DNA of 26,012 nucleotides from a virus: IMG/VR virus record IMGVR_UViG_3300030060_002827, positions 1 to 26,012 of that record; one strand, 5' to 3'. This document shows positions 1 through 7,905 of the stretch, one piece after another. The position numbers were made by a program, and so were the translations under genes. The notes under the pieces are model-generated. The model saw nothing but the letters and a program-made list of their open reading frames with translations, did not search any database and was not told where the DNA came from. Every line of letters begins with the position of its first letter. Position 1 is the first letter of the stretch.

Positions 1-99
1 AAAACTAAAATGTATAAGTACGACCTAAGCCCCAAGACAAAAACATATTACAAGGATGATGGCTCTGTATCTGGTTACAGGATTTGGAGGACTAAGTAA
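1..99 (+). CDS. 3' end of an upstream gene, or a 29-residue small protein
   Basis: The frame is open from the window edge to a TAA at 97-99. The first ATG is at 10 and would give a 29-residue product rich in Tyr and Lys, ending with the residues YRIWRTK. No ribosome binding site is visible in the nine bases before that ATG, so this is more likely the tail of a longer gene that starts outside the window. Its stop overlaps the next start as TAATG, and the GGAGGA that serves the next gene lies inside its last codons, so the two are probably translationally coupled. No family is recognised. Confidence 0.45.
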   Translation, partial: KTKMYKYDLSPKTKTYYKDDGSVSGYRIWRTK

Positions 100-347
100 T
101 GAGTGAGCAGCAGAAAGTTAAGTCAGACGGAAGCACTGCTTCGTACTACGAGTTACCTGGGTACGCCAAGGAGTTACAGCATTTGATATCGCACAAGGAT
201 ATGAATGCGCAGATTGGTGAAATATTCAGGGCATGTTATAGATATGGTCAAGCATCTCACAGTGATCAGCTGCGTGATGCGAAGAAGATATTGTTTTATG
301 CAATAGCTGAAGTCCAACGACTGGAGAGAAAAGATGGTACAGATTAA
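99..347 (+). CDS. DUF3310-like small phage protein
   Basis: This 82-residue soluble protein has the look of DUF3310. It contains a SYYELP segment near residue 15, then an ELQHLISHKDMN helix, an IFRACYRYG segment and a C-terminal KKILFYAIAEVQRL helix. DUF3310 is common in the early or replication regions of phages; it is also found in the T7 gene 1.7 nucleotide kinase, but the activity of this short form is unknown. A strong GGAGGA lies about 8 bases before the ATG, which settles the start. The gene overlaps the previous stop by one base and the next gene by 14 bases. It sits ahead of the helicase, consistent with a role in nucleotide or DNA metabolism, which is inference. The family call is from motif memory. 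Confidence 0.7.
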   Translation: MSEQQKVKSDGSTASYYELPGYAKELQHLISHKDMNAQIGEIFRACYRYGQASHSDQLRDAKKILFYAIAEVQRLERKDGTD

Positions 348-573
348 GGTTAAAAGTGATGCGCACCTTGAGGCTTTAGATGCTCTCAGGGAGTTATTTG
401 CAAACGCAATGGAGGATGGAGTTGATCCTGATATTTTCATGGAGTCTTGCCTATGCTTTGCGCTGGCTTACCACCTTGAATTTACTGACAGTGATTCGCT
501 GCATCAATTCATTGAGCATGCAAAGACAGAGATGCTCTCTCCAGAAATACAAGAGGAGATCATATGTCACTAG
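334..573 (+). CDS. Small acidic hypothetical phage protein
   Basis: A 79-residue acidic, probably all-helical protein that I do not recognise. It begins with a short beta-like KIKV/IKVKSD stretch and continues with helices rich in Glu, Asp, Leu and Phe; a central ESCLCFALAYHLEF segment is the most hydrophobic part but is too polar to be a convincing membrane helix. A GGAG sits about 8 bases before the ATG. It overlaps the DUF3310-like gene by 14 bases and the next small gene by 10, so it belongs to a tightly packed early operon. No catalytic motif is visible. Confidence 0.6.
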   Translation: MVQIKVKSDAHLEALDALRELFANAMEDGVDPDIFMESCLCFALAYHLEFTDSDSLHQFIEHAKTEMLSPEIQEEIICH

Positions 574-737
574 AAAGATCACTACATTTACACCGAAGGA
601 AGCGCGCAGTAAACAAGATACTTGGCAAGGACGGTTTGAAGGAATGGCCAAGAGAATACTGGAGTAAAACTTCTGAAGGTCTTCACAGGAATTATAGGTT
701 AAATGAAGTTAAGGTATTATCAACAAGAAGCCATTGA
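564..737 (+). CDS. Small basic hypothetical protein overlapping the helicase start
   Basis: ATG at 564 opens a 57-residue basic protein ending at TGA 735-737. A GAGGAG stands 8 bases before the ATG, which is the best evidence that it is translated. The N-terminus is rich in Leu, His, Arg and Lys (SLERSLHLHRRKR), followed by a LKEWPREYWSK stretch. It overlaps the preceding gene by 10 bases and runs 35 bases into the helicase gene in another frame, so it could couple helicase translation to the early operon, since the helicase's own binding site is weak. No family is recognised. A competing 95-residue frame here (380-667) lacks such a start signal. Confidence 0.5.
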   Translation: MSLERSLHLHRRKRAVNKILGKDGLKEWPREYWSKTSEGLHRNYRLNEVKVLSTRSH

Positions 738-2379
738 TGAAACTCTGAAGTGGCTGGACACGCAACAAACTCATCCGTTGATTGTGCTGCCTACTGGCAG
801 CGGTAAGACAGTTGTCTTTACAACGATCATCAAGCAGCTGTTTGATAGAGATCTTGATTGTAGGGTTCTTATCCTGGCTCATCGACAGGAGCTAATTAGC
901 CAAGCGAAGGATAAGTTGTTGTCTGTCTGGCCATGCGCACCATGCGGCATACTCGCTGCTGGACTGAAAGAGTTTGACGCTTCCTCCCCTGTAGTGATTG
1001 CAAGCAGAGACACGCTGGCAACACCCAAGAGACTGGAAGATGCAGGCGAGTTCGACTACATCATTGTGGATGAAGCTCACCATGTTGGTCTTGAGAAGGC
1101 CAGCCGCTATCAAAAGATATTCAACAACTTCAATACCACTCAGCACTATGCGCCCAAGATATTTGGCGTGACTGCAACCCCATACCGTATGGGCCAGGGG
1201 TTCATATACGGTCTTGGAGATGAGTTCTTTGGCGGTGTGTCTTATCAGATAGGCATACCTCAGTTGATCAAGGACGGTTATCTCTGTCGCTTATCTGCAT
1301 TCAAGGTGGATGACAAGGCAGTGATCGATGCGTCAACTGCGAGGGTGAAGTTCAAAGGCGGCGATTACCGCGAGTCTGACCTTGAGAAGCTGGCCATGGA
1401 AGATCAGACCATGTTGGCGATCATTGCTGACTGGATCGATAAAGCGTACAGCAAAGGTCGATTAAGCACTGTGTTCTTCTGTGTGACTGTCGCTCATGCC
1501 AACAAGATGTGCATGTTGTTACAGAACGCTGGCATCGAGGCAGCTGTTGTTACAGCCAACACACCTGGTGATGAACGCGCAGAGATTTTGGAGAAGTTTG
1601 ATAACGGTGCGATCAATGCGTTGTGTAACGTAGCGGTACTCACTGAAGGATGGGATGCGCCCAGGACTGATTGCATTGCGCTACTCAGGCCAACTAAATC
1701 ACTCGGCTTATATGTGCAGATCTGTGGCAGGGGCATGCGTACATGGGGTGACAAAAAGGACTGCCTGCTCCTTGATTACGGTGAGAACATGAACAGGCAC
1801 GGCTGTATAGACAGAGCAAGGCCAAACACCAAGCCAGATGATGAAGAGCCAAAGATATGGATATGTGATGCAGTTACATCGGCAGGGCATCCTTGCCTAG
1901 CTGTTAATGACTGGGTTGATAAGAAGTGCATTGAGTGTGGGGCTGATAAACCCAAAGGTGCGGCTCCTCCTCAACGCAAAGAACCAGAGATAGCCAAAGA
2001 CCGTGTTGCTGCCGAAGGCAGTGTGCTATCTGATGAAGCTGGCTTGAACATCAAAGATGTTGAGAAGGTAAAAGATGTTGAGTTCGCACGGGCTGCAATT
2101 AAAACATCCAAGAGTGGTAATGATTATCTCAATGTTGAGTTCAAACTGGTCGATGAGTTCTGGCCTCAGTCAATGCCATTCATGATAGGGATGAACGGAC
2201 CCGCTGGGATCATGGCTAAAAAGAAATGGAAAGCATGCGCAGCGAAAGGAACGCCAGTGCCATGGACAATTCAGCAGGGAGAAGAACTGATCAACGACCA
2301 TGGGTGCTTTGATCACATACAGAAAATCACAGTAAGAAAAGAAGGAAGGTATTGGAATGTTGTCAGCGTCTATTATTGA
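703..2379 (+). CDS. SF2 DEAD/DEAH-type phage DNA helicase
   Basis: A 558-residue superfamily 2 helicase, presumably unwinding phage DNA in replication or recombination using ATP. Seen in order: an RYYQQEA stretch at 4-10; Walker A PTGSGKT at 30-36; DEAH at 123-126; motif III TATP from 157; and motif VI QICGRGMR at 339-346, with an arginine-finger position at 343 or 346. After the helicase core comes a cysteine set (C388, C398, C409, C412) that may bind zinc, then a roughly 110-residue C-terminal segment starting near 450 with alternating beta-like residues. The layout matches helicases of T7-like and marine podoviruses rather than restriction subunits: no methylase or specificity gene is nearby. 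The start at 703 has only a weak AGGA upstream. The 3' end overlaps the nuclease gene by 23 bases. Confidence 0.9.
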   Translation: MKLRYYQQEAIDETLKWLDTQQTHPLIVLPTGSGKTVVFTTIIKQLFDRDLDCRVLILAHRQELISQAKDKLLSVWPCAPCGILAAGLKEFDASSPVVIASRDTLATPKRLEDAGEFDYIIVDEAHHVGLEKASRYQKIFNNFNTTQHYAPKIFGVTATPYRMGQGFIYGLGDEFFGGVSYQIGIPQLIKDGYLCRLSAFKVDDKAVIDASTARVKFKGGDYRESDLEKLAMEDQTMLAIIADWIDKAYSKGRLSTVFFCVTVAHANKMCMLLQNAGIEAAVVTANTPGDERAEILEKFDNGAINALCNVAVLTEGWDAPRTDCIALLRPTKSLGLYVQICGRGMRTWGDKKDCLLLDYGENMNRHGCIDRARPNTKPDDEEPKIWICDAVTSAGHPCLAVNDWVDKKCIECGADKPKGAAPPQRKEPEIAKDRVAAEGSVLSDEAGLNIKDVEKVKDVEFARAAIKTSKSGNDYLNVEFKLVDEFWPQSMPFMIGMNGPAGIMAKKKWKACAAKGTPVPWTIQQGEELINDHGCFDHIQKITVRKEGRYWNVVSVYY

Positions 2380-3487
2380 TTCGTATAACCGTCAGTTAAT
2401 TGAAAAGGTTGATGAGTGGATTGCCTCTAACAACGAGGGGCATAGGGGCCATCTTGGCTTCAGTGTTATCGGTGACGATGATGAACACAAGCAGTGGATG
2501 AACTTTCACTGGTGCTTACCTAATGACTTTGATGGTCGAATGCTTAGATTGTTTGATCTGGGTAACCGCATCGAGGACCAGGTGGTTGAGAATATAAGAG
2601 ACAGCAAGGAAGCGACTGGCGTTTCAATTGCTTCTCACGGTAAGGATGGCAACCAGATCAGGGCATCTACCCTGGGAGGACACTTCGCAGGATCATGTGA
2701 TGGATGGTTGCGTGGGGTGCTGCCTGAACCAAATAAGGAAGAGGTTATTCTTCTTGAGGTCAAGAGCGCAAACGACAAACGCTGGAAAGAACTGGAGAAA
2801 CTGGGTGACTACGAGCTCTGGAGCGAGACATATCGCTGGCAAATCCATGGGTACATGGGCGTATTTGGTCTGACCAAATGCATGGTGATTGTGGTTAACA
2901 AGAACAACAGTCAGATCTACTCACAAATCATAGACTATAACCCAGATATCTGGGAGAAGGCTCTAGAACGCGCTGATAGGATCATTACTAGTGAGGAGCC
3001 TCCCTACCAAGGGAGAATGTCAGAGAAGGACTGGCGGCTTAAGGGGCAGTCTCAGGCGTATATCGATATATATCAGCGAAAAAGGTTCCCCCAGTCTGTT
3101 AATTGCAGGAACTGTGCGTTCTCAAAGCCACTGACTACCAGCAATGGGGCTACATGGATATGCAAGCGTACCAATAAAGCCATAGATCTGGAGACCCAAA
3201 GGGCTAGTTGCGAGAACCATTTGTGGAATCCTAAGCTAATCATTACTGCCACTCACCTACCTGAAGAGAGTGACGATACCAAGATAGCGTATGAAGCGGG
3301 GTTCACTAAATTCTATAACGCGATACCCTCTGCCAGAGAACCTGGTCATTACTACAGTAGCGCAGAGCTCAGAGAGTTATCGAAGTGTCAGTTCGATTTG
3401 AAGATGATGAAGATGGCAGGAGATGTGAAGTCAGAGTTCCCTGGAAGTACAGTGGATCATCTTGATGAAACGAAAGATGCTTTCTAA
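2357..3487 (+). CDS. PD-(D/E)XK exonuclease (RecB/Cas4-like) with cysteine cluster
   Basis: A 376-residue protein with the core of the PD-(D/E)XK nucleases. D115 lies in SCDGW, E134-x-K136 in LLEVKS, and Q162 in the QIHGYM helix, as in RecB-, YqaJ- and Cas4-like enzymes that digest DNA ends. Downstream are four cysteines, C250-x2-C253-x15-C269-x15-C285, which may bind an iron-sulfur cluster or zinc. The start ATG lies inside the end of the helicase gene, with an AAGGAAGG about 8 bases before it; the pair is clearly co-translated and probably works together on DNA ends in replication or recombination. The residues after about 300 are acidic and unassigned. Its TAA interlocks with the stop of the opposite-strand gene. 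Confidence 0.85.
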   Translation: MLSASIIDSYNRQLIEKVDEWIASNNEGHRGHLGFSVIGDDDEHKQWMNFHWCLPNDFDGRMLRLFDLGNRIEDQVVENIRDSKEATGVSIASHGKDGNQIRASTLGGHFAGSCDGWLRGVLPEPNKEEVILLEVKSANDKRWKELEKLGDYELWSETYRWQIHGYMGVFGLTKCMVIVVNKNNSQIYSQIIDYNPDIWEKALERADRIITSEEPPYQGRMSEKDWRLKGQSQAYIDIYQRKRFPQSVNCRNCAFSKPLTTSNGATWICKRTNKAIDLETQRASCENHLWNPKLIITATHLPEESDDTKIAYEAGFTKFYNAIPSAREPGHYYSSAELRELSKCQFDLKMMKMAGDVKSEFPGSTVDHLDETKDAF

Positions 3488-3849
3488 ACCCTTGGGTCTT
3501 TGATGATATTGATTTTTACACCAGGATATAATGCCTCAACGAGTTTTTTCTTGAGGCTGAACACCTGTGTGATTACTCCTTTGGTATCCTCGATAACCCA
3601 GTCACCATAGTAATCTTTGTATCTGAAGTCAGCCACATACTTGCAGATGTGTTTCTCCTTACCCTCTACTGTAATCTTGCAAGGGAAGTCTATCTGGACC
3701 TCAAGGTCTGTTATTTCATTTTTATCCTGGCGTTCTTTCAGTACCTTGTATCGAGCGGCTTCAAGCTTGGAATCAAAAGTAATCCCATCGTATTCAGTCT
3801 TGACTGCAAAGTATTTGCTTTTCTTTTTCTTGGCCCGTTTAGGGATCAA
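3484..3849 (-). CDS. DUF1064 family PD-(D/E)XK-like phage nuclease
   Basis: A 121-residue protein with the DUF1064 pattern. A Lys-rich N-terminus is followed by DGITFDSKLEAARY, with E30 as the first helix acid; then D74 in YVADFRY; then E87-D88-T89-K90, the (D/E)xK pair. These positions match a small PD-(D/E)XK fold. DUF1064 proteins occur in many phages and are thought to be nucleases, possibly resolvase-like, but the substrate is unproven. The only available start in frame is TTG at 3849, directly after the TAA of the 1351-residue gene and in the same frame; an AGG lies 10 bases upstream. It ends the late cluster, and its TAG overlaps the stop of the + strand exonuclease. Confidence 0.8.
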   Translation of the reverse strand: MIPKRAKKKKSKYFAVKTEYDGITFDSKLEAARYKVLKERQDKNEITDLEVQIDFPCKITVEGKEKHICKYVADFRYKDYYGDWVIEDTKGVITQVFSLKKKLVEALYPGVKINIIKDPRV

Positions 3850-6800
3850 TTACTGTACGCCTAAGAGTTTTCTTAATTCTAAGTCTCTTAGTGCTTGTGT
3901 TCCAGTTCCGAATAAAGATTGAGGCTGTTGTTGAGTTGGCACTGAAGGAGTGATTGCAGGTGGAGACTGAACTGGTTGAGCAGGTGGAGCAGCTTGGGCT
4001 TCTTGCTCTGCCGCTGCTTCAGGTCGGAATCTCCTGCCCTGAAAATCTGAGTAAGCAGCGCCTATGTCACTCATGTTGAATGGATTCGCAAGCTTGTCCT
4101 CATCACTACGATATGCAAACGCCATGGTTTCTGAGCTTGGAAAGAATGCATTGAACCGACCCGCAAGTAAGTAATTCAGGTTTGGAGTCTTCGCTTCTTT
4201 TAGAGGTCTATAAATTTCAGAAGTTGTTAAGCCAAGAGTTTTAGCATCTTCAACTGCCATATTTAAATTACGAAGCGCCTTGAATCGTTGTTCGTTTGCA
4301 GTGATATATGCTTGGGTAATATCCTCTGCATTTTTGCTGCCCCTGGTCTTAGCTACCTGGTTAAATATTCTTGCGGCATCTCGTACTTCTCTTGCTGCCT
4401 CAAGACCTCGGTAATACAAAACTCTATCCAGTCTTGGCTTGAGACTCTTGACCCCAGTTAAAGCTTCAGCAAACTCTTGTGCTGGGTCAATTTGATATCC
4501 CTGCCTATCAACTGTTTGTTCTGGGTTAACACCTAGTACAGAACCAATTGCTTTTGGAAACCCTCTAGCAGTTAAATCCAAATATCCAATTGAAGAGGAA
4601 ACATCGCCTTTTATGTCAACAGGGCTTATACCAGGCATTATGCCATCTGAAAGATGCGCAAAAGATTTAGCCATCTTCAATCCTAAAGGATCTGTTTCAA
4701 GCCATATGTCAGCGCCGAAACTTGTTTTGTTTCTTGCAATATCAAACATCTTTTCCGTGATGATTGACTCATCCATAAAGGGAGCAAAGTATTCATAAAA
4801 CGCTCCGCTCTCTCCAAAGCTTGCATCAAAAGCAATCTCACTTAATTCTTTTTCACTGGTAATACCATTTTCCACAGCGTTATACACAGCTTTGAATGGT
4901 CTTGCTAGATAGTCATATGGATTGGTGTAAGAAAAATTATATAAGTCTGTAATCTTTCCATCTTTGTTGGTGGCTATTGGTATTAAAGTAGAGTTTCTGT
5001 CCCACTCATAAGCAGCGGATCTCTTATAGGCTTGAACTTGATCATCAGTAGCGCCTGACAATAACAAACCACCTTGGTAAAGAGTCGCTGGTATTGCAGC
5101 GTTAACTGAAAGAGAACCAACCAATCGCTTCATCCCTATTGATCTTATTTCAGGAGATTCGCTGGCCAACTCCTTGACTGCTCGATTCATTATGTTGCCA
5201 CTGGTTCTTATTATTTCTGCGGGGAAAGCAACGAAGTTACCAAAAGGTAACTGTCTTAATCTTTTAATCGCTTCTGGAACCCTTGCATAGTTTGGCACGG
5301 TGTCTTTTACAATCTCAGCGGCTTCTCTTTTCAATGCGGTTTCAAAAACATCGTCTGGAATTAAATTTCCTTGCGAGTCTGTTCTTTTAATAACTGGGCC
5401 AAACTCATTAAAGTTTCTGGGATCAGACACAGCGATTGATGCATTTGGATTAGCGTCAAATGCATTTTTTAATTTACCGAGCTCCATCTCATAACTGTAT
5501 GTTTTCCAGACATCATCAGAGCCTTGATATAACTTACCCGCTAATGTGTTTTGCACATTCCTAGCGTAGTTAAATCCTTTTCTAGCAACTTGTGGCATGT
5601 ACTGAGTCGCGCCAACTGCATCATCTAAGAGTGATTCAAATTCACCAATCTTTGAGTTTGTGTTTATAACTCCCAGATCAATTAACTCATTGTAGTATTT
5701 ATCAATATCATCTTTAGTTGCTTTACCTTTACCAAAACCAGCGCGCTTGTTTGCTATGTTTGTAAATATAGTAGCAACCGAATCAACTAATGAATCCACG
5801 TTACCTACATTGCCATTAGATAAAGCAAAGAACCCAGCTGTTGTTCCGTTTCTTATTTGTGTAACTGGGCTAAAAACAGTTTTAGCTATCTGAGACATAC
5901 CTTTAACGCCTAGGAAAGTAGCATACAAAGGAAACGTATCAGCCAAATTAAAGTACTTTGGGGTATCTTCAAACGCCGCTTTGTATTCGTTCTTTACATA
6001 CTTTCCAGCCAACGGGCCAAATCTTTGCTTTGCTTGAACGCTAACTTCAGCTGATGGATCAAGTCCATCTGCGCCAATCCTTGAGTATTGACCTACGTTC
6101 TCTGGCCCTTCTGGTAATTTATCAAATAAAAATCTATTCTTACCTTGTCGAGCGAGTTCATCGTTATAATCGACTAGGTTCTTAAAGTAACTACTCTTTG
6201 CTATTTGTTTAGAAAGGACATCAACTGTTTCGACCATCCTTGTTTTTAAACCAACTTGTTGCTCTGCTAAATCCCTGCTTCTTATAATCTCTGGCCTTAC
6301 CCTGCCAATAACATCTTTTGCCCCAGTGTATTCGCCAAGAAAATCTCTGATAGCAGGAAGGTCATCAAGCTTTCTTCCCTTGAGTGGCCCTTGTGATATA
6401 CCAGTTAGTGTGTCTTTATCGATAACGCCATTTGGGGTCATGTTTGCGTTAGTGAATCTTCCCTGAAGCATGTCATTTAAAATAGCTCTGGCTTTGCTTG
6501 CATCCAATGCTTTGTCTGGAGGCAAGCTTTTAGTAGCATTAACTAACTCTTCAACAGCTTGATCTGTTTGAGCGGTAGTTGGTTTGTAATCTGTATCTTT
6601 AAATGCTCGATACAATCTAATCCCATAATAGGTTTTGTTGTCTCCGATAGTTGTACTAAGAGTGTTTTTAATTTCATTAGAAATTAAAGGATCATCAATC
6701 ATTTCTTTAACTGATGTGCTTAACCCATCAATCTCATTTCTAATCTTTGTTGCAGAATTAAATAAACTTAAATCTTTTTTACCAAACAAACTTTTTGGCA

Positions 6801-7905
6801 TGTTCTTACCAATGATGTCATCAATTTCTTTCAGTTCATTTTCAGCTCTTGTTTTAACTGTTTCTCTACTAACTTGTTTTGACCCCTTAGTAATGTCTTC
6901 TGCAAATAGATAATCATTTACTGTGTTTAATATTCTGCTTTGATCCTGATTGTTAAAAATGCCACCATTTTTATTAACGAATGACATTGCATCATCAAGT
7001 TCGTTTACAGCCTGCCTTACTTTGTTATTGTGAGCAGAAACTTCAGCAACTTTTAATTGATTCAACTGTGCTGAAAAACGATCTGGCATTTCGCCCTGAA
7101 CAGTTAAATACTTTCTAGCTTGTTTACGAAGCTTGTCAAAGTTTCTAGCAAAGAAAGCAGGGTTTTCCAGGTCTGGTTTAACACCCACATTATAGAACGG
7201 AGTGTTTGGATCTTTGATTGCTTGAGCGGCAGCCTTAGTCATTTCTGTTTTCCCAAGCGCATCTACTCCCTTACCAAGACCAGCCATGCCTAACCTTGCG
7301 ATAGCAGGAACACCAAGAACAATAGAGGCTCCTTCTGCCGCGACTTTAAGTCTGTTTGCAAGAGTAGCTGATGCGAGTTCTGCGCCTGCAAGATTTTCTG
7401 TTTCTATTCTTCGGGTAGGGCCGACATCAAAGAAGTCGCCAAGGGTTTCTACATCTGGGGTAGTTGCAGCAACATCAGCCGCAGCAAATGCGCCAACTTG
7501 ACCAGCCTTGGCCATCTGTAATCCTTTAGCTGCTTTAGCTGCTAGTCCACCAGGCACTGCAAACTGGGTAATAAACTTAGCGGCTTCTCCCAAACCCGTT
7601 GAGGTTTCAGGTTTGTACTTGGCAAAAAACTTTCTTAACTCTTCTGAACTTCCTTCATCAGATCCAGAGATGGCTTCGTATGCTTCAACAGGCAGGGTAG
7701 ATATGCCTTCAACAGCACCAACCAATCCAGCGCCAACGCCTCTTACAATATCTCCTACCGCAGAGATATCTTCTTCTCCTAACTCTGCACCTCTTGGTAC
7801 GAATGGATTGTTATCAAGATATTTTTGAGCGGTTCTTCTGGCCACATCAGCATTATCTGTATCGACAGGGACCACTCTCCCATCAGGTAACTTAACGCTT
7901 ATCAT
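3850..7905 (-). CDS. Large internal virion / DNA-ejection-type protein
   Basis: A 1351-residue protein, the largest in the window. The N-terminus has the short LPDGRVVPVDTD beta motif followed by an ARRTAQKYL helix, a pattern I associate with the large virion-associated proteins of marine phages. Residues about 45-200 are rich in Gly and Ala with several amphipathic or weakly hydrophobic helices. The middle is helical with many charged residues, and the last 60 residues are rich in Pro, Gln and Ala. No lytic transglycosylase, peptidase or polymerase motif is evident. Its size, composition and place at the end of the structural cluster suggest an internal core or ejection protein like T7 gp15/gp16 in role; this is inference. 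Its ATG overlaps the previous stop as ATGA, without its own clear ribosome binding site. Confidence 0.65.
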   Translation of the reverse strand: MISVKLPDGRVVPVDTDNADVARRTAQKYLDNNPFVPRGAELGEEDISAVGDIVRGVGAGLVGAVEGISTLPVEAYEAISGSDEGSSEELRKFFAKYKPETSTGLGEAAKFITQFAVPGGLAAKAAKGLQMAKAGQVGAFAAADVAATTPDVETLGDFFDVGPTRRIETENLAGAELASATLANRLKVAAEGASIVLGVPAIARLGMAGLGKGVDALGKTEMTKAAAQAIKDPNTPFYNVGVKPDLENPAFFARNFDKLRKQARKYLTVQGEMPDRFSAQLNQLKVAEVSAHNNKVRQAVNELDDAMSFVNKNGGIFNNQDQSRILNTVNDYLFAEDITKGSKQVSRETVKTRAENELKEIDDIIGKNMPKSLFGKKDLSLFNSATKIRNEIDGLSTSVKEMIDDPLISNEIKNTLSTTIGDNKTYYGIRLYRAFKDTDYKPTTAQTDQAVEELVNATKSLPPDKALDASKARAILNDMLQGRFTNANMTPNGVIDKDTLTGISQGPLKGRKLDDLPAIRDFLGEYTGAKDVIGRVRPEIIRSRDLAEQQVGLKTRMVETVDVLSKQIAKSSYFKNLVDYNDELARQGKNRFLFDKLPEGPENVGQYSRIGADGLDPSAEVSVQAKQRFGPLAGKYVKNEYKAAFEDTPKYFNLADTFPLYATFLGVKGMSQIAKTVFSPVTQIRNGTTAGFFALSNGNVGNVDSLVDSVATIFTNIANKRAGFGKGKATKDDIDKYYNELIDLGVINTNSKIGEFESLLDDAVGATQYMPQVARKGFNYARNVQNTLAGKLYQGSDDVWKTYSYEMELGKLKNAFDANPNASIAVSDPRNFNEFGPVIKRTDSQGNLIPDDVFETALKREAAEIVKDTVPNYARVPEAIKRLRQLPFGNFVAFPAEIIRTSGNIMNRAVKELASESPEIRSIGMKRLVGSLSVNAAIPATLYQGGLLLSGATDDQVQAYKRSAAYEWDRNSTLIPIATNKDGKITDLYNFSYTNPYDYLARPFKAVYNAVENGITSEKELSEIAFDASFGESGAFYEYFAPFMDESIITEKMFDIARNKTSFGADIWLETDPLGLKMAKSFAHLSDGIMPGISPVDIKGDVSSSIGYLDLTARGFPKAIGSVLGVNPEQTVDRQGYQIDPAQEFAEALTGVKSLKPRLDRVLYYRGLEAAREVRDAARIFNQVAKTRGSKNAEDITQAYITANEQRFKALRNLNMAVEDAKTLGLTTSEIYRPLKEAKTPNLNYLLAGRFNAFFPSSETMAFAYRSDEDKLANPFNMSDIGAAYSDFQGRRFRPEAAAEQEAQAAPPAQPVQSPPAITPSVPTQQQPQSLFGTGTQALRDLELRKLLGVQ

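Noticed and set aside
380-667. A 95-residue + strand frame across two small early genes
   Set aside because: No binding site, and it overlaps two better-supported genes almost entirely.
703-3487. Helicase plus nuclease as a defence or restriction system
   Set aside because: No methylase, specificity or sensor domain; the pair is embedded in phage early genes and matches ordinary phage replication and recombination functions.
3472-3500. Terminator candidates at the convergent junction (GAAAG-ATG-CTTTC, and ACCC-TT-GGGT)
   Set aside because: Stems of 5 and 4 bp with loops of 3 and 2 bases and only three T after the second are too weak to call terminators.
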